A stretch of DNA of 30,493 nt from a virus. Below, piece by piece: positions 15,053 to 23,519 of this stretch (positions are counted from its first letter, which is position 1; each line of letters opens with the position of its first letter). The translations under genes and the position numbers were made by a program. The notes beneath the pieces were generated by a model. That model was not told the DNA's origin. It searched no databases and saw only the letters and a list, made by a program, of their open reading frames with translations. The stretch lies in IMG/VR virus record IMGVR_UViG_3300026367_000111, positions 1 to 30,493 of that record; one strand, written 5' to 3'.

Positions 15053-16285
15053 TTAGGCAGCGAGCTTGATGCGGGCGAAAGCCTCGGGCAGCACCGGCTG
15101 ACCGTCGCCCTCGTAGCGACCGATGAAGCCGATCTGACCGGTTTCGGCATAGAGCTCTGTCAAGCGTTGGATCTGCATGACCAGACTGTCGATGATCCAG
15201 TAGTGGCTGAAATCCCCCAGCAGGCCGACATACTGTGAAGCAGCCAGCGTGTTGGGCGCAAATTCGGACATCCGCGACGGACGCCCCAGCAGGCGGTCAG
15301 GCTCACCATCACGCATGCTTTCACGCCAGATGAACTGACCTTCACTGTCCGTAAGCTTGGCGATCTGTTTCATTACATCACGGTGGAACAACCAGTTTGC
15401 CTTGCTCCAATACCCGGCTTTCAGCGAATACTTGGCGGAGATCAGGCCCTTTGCCGTGACTGCGGTCGAGGTGTTGTCTTCGGACACATCGCGCGAGGTC
15501 GGTATCCCGTCAGGGGAAGCGACAAACAGCCCGAGTGGCTTGCGATCGCCGTTACCCAACAGATAGGATTTCTCCTGTGTGACGCCGAATTTGTAGGCCA
15601 TGCGCTGACGCACGAGCGTTTCGGGGGACAGCGCCGCTGTGCGCAGCAGCTGCTGGGAAACCTTGATGCGTTTTGCCATTGGATGAGGCCGCATGATGCG
15701 CTTGCCCATCCGCATCTGATCGTCTTCGCCGCCGGTGCCGAGTTCGACGGTCCAGTCAGCATCGCCCATATCACTGTCGAGTGTCGGCATCCCGATGCTG
15801 GCAGAATTGGTAATAGGAATGACATTTGCCAACTGACGGATGATCACTTCGTCATCCATCGCCTTGATCAGCAGATTCACAAAGGTCTCGGGCACCACCA
15901 AAAAGCCACCTTCGGTGTTTACGCCCGCCGCCAGGTTGCGGAATTCCTCGGCACCATCACCTGTGGGCACACCAGTGGTCAGGAAGCCGCGGAATGCCTC
16001 CATCAGCAGATCGGCGCGGCCACGCTGTTCGCCACGATCGCCACCGGCGGCGGCATTGCGCTCTTCGCCGTCGCCTGCCAACTCTTCAAGTTCGCGCTCA
16101 ACTTCGCGCTGACGCTGTTCTCGCTCGATGTTCGTGCGCAGTTCGTCTGCTTCTTTGAACATTTTGTCATACTGGACGTTTTCTTCATCGGTCATGCTGC
16201 GCTTTTCGGTTTGCGCAGCAGTGATCAGCGCCCGCGCGTCCTTAATGAGCTTGGCGCGCTTTTCGATCATTTCCTTAATAGTCAT
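15053..16285 (-). CDS. Major capsid protein, HK97 family
   Basis: A 410-residue HK97-fold capsid protein. Residues 1 to about 100 form a charged coiled coil (EKRAKLIKDARALITAAQ, ELRTNIEREQRQREVEREL), the delta/scaffold domain that the protease removes. The mature part contains FLVVPETFVNLLIKAMDDEV, the QLANVIPITNSASIGMPTL strand and the QQLLRTAALSPETLVRQRM segment, all common in this family. The C-terminal EAFARIKLAA is also usual. It follows the protease gene, so cleavage at the end of the coiled coil is expected. The start has AAAGGAAC upstream. Confidence 0.9.
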   Translation of the reverse strand: MTIKEMIEKRAKLIKDARALITAAQTEKRSMTDEENVQYDKMFKEADELRTNIEREQRQREVERELEELAGDGEERNAAAGGDRGEQRGRADLLMEAFRGFLTTGVPTGDGAEEFRNLAAGVNTEGGFLVVPETFVNLLIKAMDDEVIIRQLANVIPITNSASIGMPTLDSDMGDADWTVELGTGGEDDQMRMGKRIMRPHPMAKRIKVSQQLLRTAALSPETLVRQRMAYKFGVTQEKSYLLGNGDRKPLGLFVASPDGIPTSRDVSEDNTSTAVTAKGLISAKYSLKAGYWSKANWLFHRDVMKQIAKLTDSEGQFIWRESMRDGEPDRLLGRPSRMSEFAPNTLAASQYVGLLGDFSHYWIIDSLVMQIQRLTELYAETGQIGFIGRYEGDGQPVLPEAFARIKLAA

Positions 16286-16332
16286 TTTCGATTGTTCCTT
16301 TAGTCAGGGTGACATCGCGCCACCAGTTCAGG

Positions 16333-16346
16333 CCCCGCTAGCGGGG
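16333..16346. repeat. Perfect 14-bp palindrome CCCCGCTAGCGGGG
   Basis: A self-complementary GC-rich element in the 106-base gap between protease and capsid genes. Read on the plus strand it is followed by TTCTTT, so as a terminator it would face rightward, against the direction of the operon. On the minus strand it could be an RNA hairpin separating two translation units. Confidence 0.4.
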
Positions 16347-16391
16347 TTCTTTGGTTGAAATTTTGGAAGGTGCCCGTCTGAAGCGGCGGCG

Positions 16392-16991
16392 TTATAGGCT
16401 GAGCAGCGCGAGCTTACGCACTTCATCCTCATAATCAGGCACCAAAACCGGTACCGTCGTTTCTTGCCACGCACCCATTGAGCGCAAAGCAATTTCTGTC
16501 TGGGGATAGGCTGGGAACGTAACTGGCGAGACATCCAGCAACTCGATGTCAATTAAGGTACGCACGATCTTGCCATCTACATCCGCCCAGTTGTCTTTTT
16601 TCGTGCGAAATCCGAAAGACATCTGGTCGATGTTACCAACGCGGATGCTTTCACGCAGATCACGGGCAACGGTCGTGTCCGGCAGCGTAATTTCACAGCG
16701 GAGGCCGCGCTGATCTTCCATCACAACCAGTGTTTTGGCTTTCGTGCGACCAAGAATTTGATTGGTATCATGGTTAAAAAGCGCCCGGATATCCCCGCCG
16801 ATGCTGCTAGCAAAAGCATTGGGTGCGATCTGTTCGCGAAACCCGCCCAGATCTTCGGAGAGTTGGTCAAAAATTGCAGCATAGCCGATCAGAATTGACG
16901 GACCATCATCGCCGACAGCGCGCAGCTCAATATCCGGACAGCTGAAATATCGCCGTTCCACCTTGCTCTTTGGTTCAACTTTATCATTCAT
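16392..16991 (-). CDS. HK97-type prohead protease (peptidase family S78)
   Basis: A 199-residue serine protease that matures the prohead. The domain runs from about residue 13 to 175. His74 in ALFNHDTNQILGRT and Ser125 in IDQMSFGFR occupy the positions of the catalytic His and Ser of the family; the LDVSPVTFPAYP block near residue 165 is also characteristic. I chose the ATG at 16991, which has AAGGA upstream and overlaps the portal gene by 8 bases. It lies between portal and capsid genes, the standard HK97 order. Confidence 0.9.
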   Translation of the reverse strand: MNDKVEPKSKVERRYFSCPDIELRAVGDDGPSILIGYAAIFDQLSEDLGGFREQIAPNAFASSIGGDIRALFNHDTNQILGRTKAKTLVVMEDQRGLRCEITLPDTTVARDLRESIRVGNIDQMSFGFRTKKDNWADVDGKIVRTLIDIELLDVSPVTFPAYPQTEIALRSMGAWQETTVPVLVPDYEDEVRKLALLSL

Positions 16992-18321
16992 TCCGAATTT
17001 TCCTTGTCTGTTCTGCTTCAAGTGCCTTTTGGACAGCCTGGGCAATCATCTCCTCGACCGAACCGTCGATGCCGGCACCCGGCGCACCCATATCGAGGCT
17101 ATCGATCGGCACCGTCGCGCCCTGCACATAGAATTCCTCCCCGCCCTCATAGGGGTTCATGTCCTCCGCCTTGCGGATCTCATTGGGGTTCATGGCACCG
17201 ATGTAGAACATGGCGCGATAGAAAGCGGACCTTGCGGCTGCGTCGCCGCGCAGCAGGCCCTTCATATCCAGCGCGATAAACACACCCGCCGCGCGATCAG
17301 CGGCTGACAGCAGATAGGAGTTCATCCGCATCTCAATGCGTCTCACCCATCGCAGAATGGTGTCGACCACAAACTCGATCGCCTGATGCTCAATGTTCGA
17401 AAAAGTCGCAGCGCCCATTTCGCCCACCTTGTGGGGTGGTACCAGGAAGATCCGGGCAATATCTCCGACGCTGAACTTTTGCAGCTCAAGATACTGCGCG
17501 TCGTCCATCGTCATGCCGATCTGTTCCCATTTCATGCCGCCGTCGAAAATGGCAATTCTTCCTGCATTCTCTGGCCCTTGATGTCTCCTTTCCCAGCTCT
17601 CTCGAATTGCGGTCGAAGCATCATCAGAAATTGATTCAGGCAGCGAAATCCCACCCTTGGGCTGAGCCGAGTTCTGATAGAAGGCGCGAAGGTAGCGAGC
17701 AGCCGACAATGATGTGCCAATCGTCTGACGGTGCGTTGAGATCGGGGAAAGGCTGTTCACCCCGTCCAGCATCTTGTGCGGGATGCGCAGCACTTCGTCA
17801 TCAAACAGGATCCGCACCGGTGCCATCCCATCCGGCCACCATCGATAGCGCAATTGCCCGGCCGCATTTCGAAACGGCTGAATGTGATCGGGCAGGATCG
17901 GCGGCAGCTCCCGTACCCGACCGTCCCGACCGAGAATGATCCGCGCATAGCTGTCACCGCGTAGCGCGGTATGGCTGATCTGCATCTCGCGCCACTCGAA
18001 CGACGTCATACCCGCCACGGGCATATCGTGCAGCACACCATAAAGCGGATGCTCAGTCATCTTGGCCTGTGTTGTCACACCCTTTTCGCTCACGGTGCGT
18101 TTGTAGACGTGCAACGGCAGCGCTGCGATGGTCTCCGATATCAGGGAAACACAGGCATAGACTGCTGTCACCCGCATCGCCGATTGAGGCGTGACTGACA
18201 CACTGTCCGGATCACCGAACATCTGTGCCAGCACCGGGTCGCGCGGATGCTTTGGATCTACTGTTTCGCGCACCTCATCCGGTACGCTGGCAGCACTACT
18301 GAGCGAAGACAGGAAACCCAT
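16984..18321 (-). CDS. Portal protein, HK97 family
   Basis: A 445-residue portal. The N-terminal VTPQSAMRVTAVYACVSLIS block, the LPLHVYKR strand, the HPLYGVLHD helix start and the SFEWREMQISHTALRGDSYA region are all standard for HK97-type portals. The protein forms the ring through which DNA is packaged and on which the neck is built. The start overlaps the previous small gene's stop as TGATG; the end overlaps the protease gene. Confidence 0.92.
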   Translation of the reverse strand: MGFLSSLSSAASVPDEVRETVDPKHPRDPVLAQMFGDPDSVSVTPQSAMRVTAVYACVSLISETIAALPLHVYKRTVSEKGVTTQAKMTEHPLYGVLHDMPVAGMTSFEWREMQISHTALRGDSYARIILGRDGRVRELPPILPDHIQPFRNAAGQLRYRWWPDGMAPVRILFDDEVLRIPHKMLDGVNSLSPISTHRQTIGTSLSAARYLRAFYQNSAQPKGGISLPESISDDASTAIRESWERRHQGPENAGRIAIFDGGMKWEQIGMTMDDAQYLELQKFSVGDIARIFLVPPHKVGEMGAATFSNIEHQAIEFVVDTILRWVRRIEMRMNSYLLSAADRAAGVFIALDMKGLLRGDAAARSAFYRAMFYIGAMNPNEIRKAEDMNPYEGGEEFYVQGATVPIDSLDMGAPGAGIDGSVEEMIAQAVQKALEAEQTRKIRNE

Positions 18322-18509
18322 CAGCTACGCACACCGAAGATGGCCACAGCTGTCAGGATCACACCAGGTGCGATGAAACCAGCCGCAGGATGGACTAGCC
18401 AGGCACCATACCCGATCAATCCAACGCCCGCGACACACATGATATCGCGAGCATCCACGGATGGCTTGATGCCCTTCGCTGGCTTTTCGCTCATATTCAG
18501 ATCGCTCAT
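18321..18509 (-). CDS. Small membrane protein between terminase and portal
   Basis: A 62-residue protein with a soluble N-terminal third and two short hydrophobic segments (about residues 24-40 and 43-60). It overlaps the terminase stop (ATGA) and the portal start (TGATG), so it is tightly embedded in the packaging operon. Small hydrophobic proteins occur at this place in related prophages, but no function is established. A second in-frame ATG five codons later could be used. Confidence 0.6.
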   Translation of the reverse strand: MSDLNMSEKPAKGIKPSVDARDIMCVAGVGLIGYGAWLVHPAAGFIAPGVILTAVAIFGVRS

Positions 18510-20182
18510 ATCAGGCCCCCACGTTCTATAATTTTCTCACTGGTCAGCTTGCCGCTGTCGCCTTCGTCTTTCGATGCGACCCCGATCGCGTTTACCAAGG
18601 CGGCAATACCATCGATCCGCTGCGTCGATTTCGCCTTTGTCGGCTTGATGTTGCCCGCGGCGTCCGTCTCGACGGCAACCACCTTTGAATGGCGATCAAG
18701 CACCGGATGATCGCCATGATGCAGCCCATTCGACATTACCAGTCGCTCCAGTTCTTTCGATGGCGGCGACATCGACACGAAACCCTGCTGGTAATACTCG
18801 ACCGGCAGGCCTTCCTGCGCGATCTCGATGGTTACTTGCGTCGCGTTGTAGCGGTCTATTCCGATGTTCTGGATCTCGAAACGCTCTGCATCCTCGTACA
18901 AAACCTTCTTTATAAAGGCATAATCCACCACGTTTCCATCTGTGCCGATCAATGCGCCGTCGCGAACCCATTGCTCGTAGGGCAGTCGGTCCCGCTTACC
19001 GTGCTCTTGCAGCAAGTCCTTCGGTTTGAAGAACCTTGGGATCACCGTCGGCACGTCGAGTCCGGGCTGGACCGGGAACCAATGCACCACGGCGGACAAG
19101 TCGCTGACCGCCGAGAGATCTATGCCTGTGAAGCACCGCAGCCCGGTCAGCTCCGCTTCGAGCGACTTCCAATCGGTCGGACCTGCGCAATATTTCCAGC
19201 CAAAGCGCCGGCCCATGTCATCGGCCACATCAATCGGCAGCCAACGCACCGCCTGTTCGGACCAAATGTTCAGGTGATAGGCCTTGAACGCATTCTCCAA
19301 CCGCGGCGAACTCATCGCGCGGCGGGCATCCGCCCGCATCGTGTCCATCTTCTTGGATACCCCAAGGTTTGGATTCGCCTTGAACCAGGTCTCTTCAGCA
19401 GTCCAGTCATCGTTATCGGCGTCCGCAGCATAGACAACCACCAGTGTCTCAGGGTCGTTCAGAGTGCCGTCGAGGATCTTCTCGCATTCGTCCCAAACCT
19501 CGGACCCGTATCCACCCTTCTTGCCAGCCGTCGAGATCAGGAACTCCATAGGTTGGCGTCGGTTGCCCTGGCTGTCGTGCATAAACTGGTAGAGGTCAGG
19601 CCCGGGCCATTCGTGGATCTCATCCCCGATCAACCCGCTGGCAGCCATACCGTGCTTGCCTTTTCCGGTACCGGACAGCGGTTTAAATGACGCGTTCAGC
19701 GAGCTGCAGTATATTGCCGTTTTTAGGCATACCAGATGGTCCTGAAGCGGGTCAGATTTCCCCACCATAGTCGAGGCTTTATTAAAGACGATCGCAGCCT
19801 GGTCCTTGTCGGCGGCGATTGAATAGACTTCGCCGCCCTCTTCAGCGTCTCCCAACAACATCAGCAGCGCGATGCCGGCAGCCATTTCGGTTTTGCCGTT
19901 CTTACGCGGGATCCAGACATAGCATCGCCTGAACCGGCGTGAGCCATCTGCCCGTTTCCAGCCAAACAAGGGGCGGACGATGTCGTCTTGTTGCCAGTCC
20001 TCCAGGATGAAAGGACGTCCTGCCCATTCACCAGAGGTGAACCTGAGATAGGTTGGGAAAAAATCTACCGCAGCGTCAGCGGACTTTTCGTCAAACCAGT
20101 AATCGCCACTGACCCAAACCTGCCGGTCATGATCGAACGTAGCGCGCTGGCCGACGCCCCGGGGCCGACATGCAACTGCCAT
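18506..20182 (-). CDS. Terminase large subunit (packaging ATPase and nuclease)
   Basis: A 558-residue DNA packaging motor. The ATPase domain carries the Walker A-like PRKNGKT at residues 92-98 and the Walker B GLIGDEIHEW at 183-192 (Asp187 and Glu188 catalytic). The nuclease domain begins near Gly353-Ile-Asp355-Leu-Ser, whose Asp is the usual first metal ligand. Length and motifs fit the Terminase_1 type that pairs with P27-like small subunits. The start lies 4 bases after the small-subunit stop and is closely preceded by GAGGG. It cuts concatemers and pumps DNA into the portal. Confidence 0.93.
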   Translation of the reverse strand: MAVACRPRGVGQRATFDHDRQVWVSGDYWFDEKSADAAVDFFPTYLRFTSGEWAGRPFILEDWQQDDIVRPLFGWKRADGSRRFRRCYVWIPRKNGKTEMAAGIALLMLLGDAEEGGEVYSIAADKDQAAIVFNKASTMVGKSDPLQDHLVCLKTAIYCSSLNASFKPLSGTGKGKHGMAASGLIGDEIHEWPGPDLYQFMHDSQGNRRQPMEFLISTAGKKGGYGSEVWDECEKILDGTLNDPETLVVVYAADADNDDWTAEETWFKANPNLGVSKKMDTMRADARRAMSSPRLENAFKAYHLNIWSEQAVRWLPIDVADDMGRRFGWKYCAGPTDWKSLEAELTGLRCFTGIDLSAVSDLSAVVHWFPVQPGLDVPTVIPRFFKPKDLLQEHGKRDRLPYEQWVRDGALIGTDGNVVDYAFIKKVLYEDAERFEIQNIGIDRYNATQVTIEIAQEGLPVEYYQQGFVSMSPPSKELERLVMSNGLHHGDHPVLDRHSKVVAVETDAAGNIKPTKAKSTQRIDGIAALVNAIGVASKDEGDSGKLTSEKIIERGGLI

Positions 20183-20186
20183 ACCC

Positions 20187-20741
20187 TCAGTTCAGAAGGC
20201 CAACGGGAGACTTCTGCTCTTTGCCCTCATCCTTTTCGCCCAGGTTGAACAGATCAGGCGCGATTGATGCCGCCGCTTTGGCAGCAAACAAGCGCTGGCG
20301 ATCAGCTGGGTTCAGCGCAAAGCTTCCTTCCATCGCCATCAGATCCCGGTTCAGACGCTGCGACATGATGACAGCCGGGTGCGGCCTGATGTAATTCCCG
20401 TGATCGCTCTCCGGTTTGTAGGTCATACCCTCGTCTTCGATCACTTTGGATAGCGTGATCCAGCGTCCGAAGTCTTGGCAGTAGCGACCAAAGGTCAGCG
20501 TATCGATGCGTTGCAAGATCCGCATGGCCAGCAGCCGGGGTGCTAAAAATTCCCAGACCTTGCGGCCTTCTTCGCTCACCCAATCTGGTGCCTTGATCTC
20601 CGCTGAAGCCTCAACAGATTCCTCAACCTGCCCGACCAGCTGTTCCATCTCTTCCGTCTTGATTGGACGCCGACCCGAATTCCCTTTGGCTTTTTTGACA
20701 GCCGCAGGTTCCGGCGCTGGCCCCCTACGTTTGCCCGCCAT
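20187..20741 (-). CDS. Terminase small subunit, P27 family
   Basis: A 184-residue DNA-recognition subunit. It begins MAGKRRGPAPEPAAVKKAKG and continues with NSGRRPIKTEE, the usual start of the P27 family; the helices around APDWVSEEGRKVWEFLAPRL and YCQDFGRWITLSKVI follow in family order. I chose the ATG at 20741, which has GGAG 8 bases upstream, over a start 72 bases earlier in the intergenic region. It should bind the packaging site, which probably lies just upstream. Confidence 0.9.
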   Translation of the reverse strand: MAGKRRGPAPEPAAVKKAKGNSGRRPIKTEEMEQLVGQVEESVEASAEIKAPDWVSEEGRKVWEFLAPRLLAMRILQRIDTLTFGRYCQDFGRWITLSKVIEDEGMTYKPESDHGNYIRPHPAVIMSQRLNRDLMAMEGSFALNPADRQRLFAAKAAASIAPDLFNLGEKDEGKEQKSPVGLLN

Positions 20742-20760
20742 TGCTCGTTCTCCTTCGCAC

Positions 20761-20860
20761 CAAATAAAAAAAACTTCTCGAAAACCTGCGCGAGTTTTTT
20801 CCTCGCTTCCCACCGGTCCGGAGGCGCGCCGGTTTTAGGGATTAAACCACCCCCTCCCCC
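20761..20860. other. Intergenic segment between HNH and terS: weak hairpin and possible cos region
   Basis: Two elements are visible. CTCG and CGAG (20777-20794) form a short stem flanked by an A-run on one side and a T-run on the other, a weak two-way terminator. From 20812 to 20833 lies a GC-rich dyad, ACCGG to CCGGT, around GGCGCGCC, followed by a C-rich run. In HK97-like phages the cohesive-end site lies between the HNH and terS genes, so a packaging site here is plausible. The exact cut cannot be read from sequence. Confidence 0.35.
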
Positions 20861-21259
20861 TCAGACCCCGAGACGCGATGCCAGATCGAGAGCCGCACGA
20901 CTGGTCAGGTTCAGATCGGATCGGCCAATGCTACCTGCAAGGAACTCACGTTCCAGCATCTGCTTGACCACATCGTGATGCCAACGACAGCAGGCCTGCC
21001 AATTGCTCCGATCCCAGAACAGACCCATGTCACCCTTGTGAGGGACGATGTGGTCAGTGACCTCAGTCGCTTGCAGGATGCCCACGGCCTCGCACGCTTT
21101 GCAGACCCGATGCTTGCGAAGGAATGCGATCGATACTTTGTCCCACTTGGATGAATACCCACGCTCACGTGCCGAACCCCGACGCCTGTCGTAATCCTGT
21201 TCATTTTGCTTAGGTGTCGGCGCATGTGCGGCGCGGAATGTCTTCGGAGCAGTCGGCAC
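20861..21259 (-). CDS. HNH endonuclease of the packaging module
   Basis: A 132-residue HNH nuclease. Cys53-x-x-Cys56 and Cys90 with nearby His94/His95 form the zinc site; Asp69-His70 and Asn86 are the HNH catalytic core (TDHIVPHKGD, then WDRSNWQACCRWHHD). Translation starts at GTG. HNH proteins beside terS and terL assist cos cleavage in HK97-like phages, and the gene order here is the same. It is separated from the upstream unknown gene by a GC-rich hairpin. Confidence 0.85.
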   Translation of the reverse strand: MPTAPKTFRAAHAPTPKQNEQDYDRRRGSARERGYSSKWDKVSIAFLRKHRVCKACEAVGILQATEVTDHIVPHKGDMGLFWDRSNWQACCRWHHDVVKQMLEREFLAGSIGRSDLNLTSRAALDLASRLGV

Positions 21260-21291
21260 ATCGCATCCATTCCAATAGGCCCAAACGCAAA

Positions 21292-21321
21292 GCGCCCGGA
21301 GCGGGTTAACCGTCCGGGCGC
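21292..21321 (-). terminator. Hairpin between early/middle genes and the packaging operon
   Basis: GCGCCCGGA and TCCGGGCGC form a perfect 9-bp stem with a 12-base loop. On the minus strand TTTGCGTTT follows. It lies in the 99-base gap between a gene of unknown function and HNH. It may be a partial terminator that an antiterminator overrides before late expression. Confidence 0.45.
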
Positions 21322-21358
21322 AAAAGTGTTGTTGGCACGATGTCTAGGGGGGGCGACT

Positions 21359-22060
21359 TTATTCGGCAAGCACTTTCTTCCATGGGGTCATGGGCGGCAT
21401 ACGGTCATCTACTGCCCATTTTGACAGATTAGTGTGTATTTCAAATGTGATACGCAGTTCACTTAATGCAGACCACCACTGCAAATAATTACGCCGAGCA
21501 GCCGCCACCTGCCCGCCATCAGGCCGGTAAACCACAGGACAGATCAGGACATTGTGACGTCGAGGCTTTCGACCCGAGGAATCAATTTCGATGCCTAGGC
21601 TTTCAGTTTGTGCGCGTTTGCCGTTCTGATTGATCCGCCAGTCCTTCGGCTCACACCGCGGATGTACCCCGACGAATGCATCAGGCATAGCCCGCGCTCG
21701 CGCCAGTTCAGCGATCTGCACAGCCATGCGCCTGCCACCGCAACCCTCTGGCAATACCGCAACGGCAGCAGCCACCATGTCAGCATCAGGATCTGGCAAC
21801 GATCGGCCACCGCCATCTATGCGACATCCGAGCGCGCCACGCTGTGCCATCAAGTAGGCATTCCCGATCGCGCCGTATCCCATCGCCAAAGTGCCTTCGT
21901 CTTCAAAGTCGATAGACGCGCACTCATCCGCAAATGCCCATTCCAGCAGCGACTGGATACTGATCTGCCTGCGCACGCGTCCCAAGCCATCGCGTCTTGC
22001 TTGTGCCGCTATCGTCTTGCCAATCCGACGACCTGACTGGACAAACCTTTGCGCCATCAT
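21359..22060 (-). CDS. Phage protein of unknown function upstream of the packaging genes
   Basis: A 233-residue protein I do not recognise. The N-terminus is basic (GRRIGKTIAAQARRDGLGRVRR), the middle has an acidic patch (ADECASIDFEDEGT) and alternating Gly/Ala segments, and a Trp-rich C-terminal part (NYLQWWSAL) ends the protein. Position before HNH and terS, after the replication genes, is where many phages carry late regulators or junction resolvases, but no HTH or nuclease motif is visible. The ATG at 22060 overlaps the upstream stop as ATGA. Confidence 0.55.
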   Translation of the reverse strand: MMAQRFVQSGRRIGKTIAAQARRDGLGRVRRQISIQSLLEWAFADECASIDFEDEGTLAMGYGAIGNAYLMAQRGALGCRIDGGGRSLPDPDADMVAAAVAVLPEGCGGRRMAVQIAELARARAMPDAFVGVHPRCEPKDWRINQNGKRAQTESLGIEIDSSGRKPRRHNVLICPVVYRPDGGQVAAARRNYLQWWSALSELRITFEIHTNLSKWAVDDRMPPMTPWKKVLAE

Positions 22061-22647
22061 GCTGCATCCTCCGACACACCAGACTGATTGCCGACCAAAC
22101 CCTCGACATATGCGACCTTGCCCTGGTACCAATCGAGCCATTGTGCTTCATCTTCGGCAATGGTGTGGCCGCGCGCGATCCGATCTTTGGCCAGCTCGAC
22201 CCTACGTCGCCACTCGTTTGCTTTGTCGGCAACCAGCTTTTTGTCCATCGGTTTGACCGGCGGTCGTTTGTGCATCGTCCAGAACCAATATTCAGCAACC
22301 AACCGGTCACCCAGCAGGGCCGCACCACCAGCCGCAGAGGCAAACCAGCGCAGCAGCGCAGGCAGCTCATCCAGCGGACGGCGCTGAAAGCTTTCTGCCA
22401 ATCCGAGCACTGTCGCGGGCGCAGGCCAGAAGCACCGGGCGGATCCTTCACCCTTGGTCCGAAGCGAGACGCGCAGGGCGATCAGCCCGTCATCCTTCAG
22501 GTAGGCCAGATCATCAGCCAGGCGGTCCAGCCGCGTCTTGGCATCTTCTGCCGTCACACCCTTAGCAAACCGAAACCCGTCAGCCTTTAACGGATCAATC
22601 AGCAGCCTGCGCACGCGGTCCCGTTTGCTCTCTGTCGCCTCTTCCAT
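22057..22647 (-). CDS. Phage protein of unknown function downstream of the putative origin
   Basis: A 196-residue, largely helical and charged protein (KRDRVRRLLIDPLKADGF, then AEDAKTRLDRLADDLAYLKD, later KANEWRRRVELAKDRIARG). It has a Trp/Phe cluster in the centre (AEYWFWTMHKR). No family is recognised. It starts right after the iteron-like region with AAGGGG as ribosome site and couples to the next gene by ATGA. A DNA replication accessory role is possible from position only. Confidence 0.55.
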   Translation of the reverse strand: MEEATESKRDRVRRLLIDPLKADGFRFAKGVTAEDAKTRLDRLADDLAYLKDDGLIALRVSLRTKGEGSARCFWPAPATVLGLAESFQRRPLDELPALLRWFASAAGGAALLGDRLVAEYWFWTMHKRPPVKPMDKKLVADKANEWRRRVELAKDRIARGHTIAEDEAQWLDWYQGKVAYVEGLVGNQSGVSEDAA

Positions 22648-22740
22648 GCCGTTCCCCTTTTCTCAGCCTAACCACGTATCAAAAGCCACAACGCCCGATC
22701 TGTCGGGACTGCGTCTGTTTCTCTGTTATGTCTCTGTCTA

Positions 22741-22858
22741 TGTCCCTGTCGTGTAGGACACTTGAGGACAGAGTGACGAACCATTTGAAATAATTGAGCA
22801 ATCTCCAAAGAGTGTCCTCGAACTGTCCTGCAATTGTCCGCAAAGTGTCCACCGGACA
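22741..22858. repeat. Iteron-like TGTCC array, candidate phage replication origin
   Basis: TGTCC occurs at 22813, 22824, 22835 and 22846, exactly 11 bp apart, so all four copies lie on nearly the same face of the helix. Further copies are TGTCC at 22741 and the inverse GGACA at 22756, 22766 and 22854: eight copies in 118 bases, where about 0.2 are expected by chance. An AT-rich stretch (about 22781-22810) lies between the two groups. The array fills the largest gap of the window and follows the replication-type gene. This is the layout of an iteron origin; operator sites are the main alternative. Confidence 0.5.
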
Positions 22859-22872
22859 GTTCGGAACACCCA

Positions 22873-23517
22873 TCACATCGCACCCCGACGCGGCGCACGG
22901 CCTAGGTCCATACGATGGTCTGCCCACGCCATCATTGCCTGCTCGACCCAGCTGGTGTTGCGATACCCAACGCCCTGCTTAAGAAGCCATTCGTCCATCC
23001 ATTTAACGGCGGCATCGTTCTTGCTCATCTCAGTCTGGAGGCCCGCTACAGTCGCCCGCAGGCGCTGGACGCGCTTGACGGTGTTCGCCGCTTCCATCTT
23101 TGCCCGATTATCTTCCTTGCGCGACACGGCCTCGATCAGCATGTCGAGCACAACGGGATGCATCAGCCGCACTTCATCACCGCAACGACAGGGTCGCCAC
23201 TTGTGCAGCGGGCCGTATTCAAGCTGGCACAACGTTTTAAAATCGGATTCCGAAATCATAAGCAGCTTGGCCAGCACTTCCATATCGTTCGGGATCGTGC
23301 CAACCGGTGACTGGTCGCAGGCAATGTTGATCAGATCGAAGTACAGCGCGCGGCACTCGGCGCGCCCCTTCAACCGCATGTCCGAGTTCAGCCAGCGCCG
23401 GCGCTCCCAAACCATGAAGAAGTGACTGTTCAGCCGGTCATCACGGGTGAGAGGGTATTCCTCGATCTCGGACATTTCGACCAGGGCAAGCCGCCCTGTT
23501 GGTGCTGCCAACGACAT
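22873..23517 (-). CDS. Replication-type protein (DUF1376-like)
   Basis: A 214-residue protein. The block beginning FFMVWERRRWLNSDMRLKG, then CRALYFDLINIAC and GTIPNDMEVLAKLLMIS resembles the N-terminal region of DUF1376-type phage replication proteins, where a short helical domain precedes a variable C-terminus. A CRC-GDEV motif lies near residue 111. A charged helix (KEDNRAKMEAANTVKRVQRL) follows. I chose ATG at 23517 with AGGAGC upstream; a TTG six bases earlier is possible. It sits immediately upstream of the TGTCC array and may be its binding protein. Confidence 0.55.
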   Translation of the reverse strand: MSLAAPTGRLALVEMSEIEEYPLTRDDRLNSHFFMVWERRRWLNSDMRLKGRAECRALYFDLINIACDQSPVGTIPNDMEVLAKLLMISESDFKTLCQLEYGPLHKWRPCRCGDEVRLMHPVVLDMLIEAVSRKEDNRAKMEAANTVKRVQRLRATVAGLQTEMSKNDAAVKWMDEWLLKQGVGYRNTSWVEQAMMAWADHRMDLGRAPRRGAM

Positions 23518-23519
23518 GA

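Noticed and set aside
15383-16303. A 306-codon plus-strand open frame over the capsid gene
   Set aside because: It is an antisense shadow of the major capsid coding sequence; composition is biased (His/Arg/Gln) and no start signal is seen.
18689-19690. A 333-codon plus-strand open frame over the large terminase gene
   Set aside because: It is antisense to the Walker motifs and nuclease region of terL and shows no recognisable domain.
22680-22755. CRISPR-like repeats in the TGTCTCTGTC-rich stretch
   Set aside because: The 12-base near-repeats are too short and have no spacers; they fit part of the iteron-like region better.
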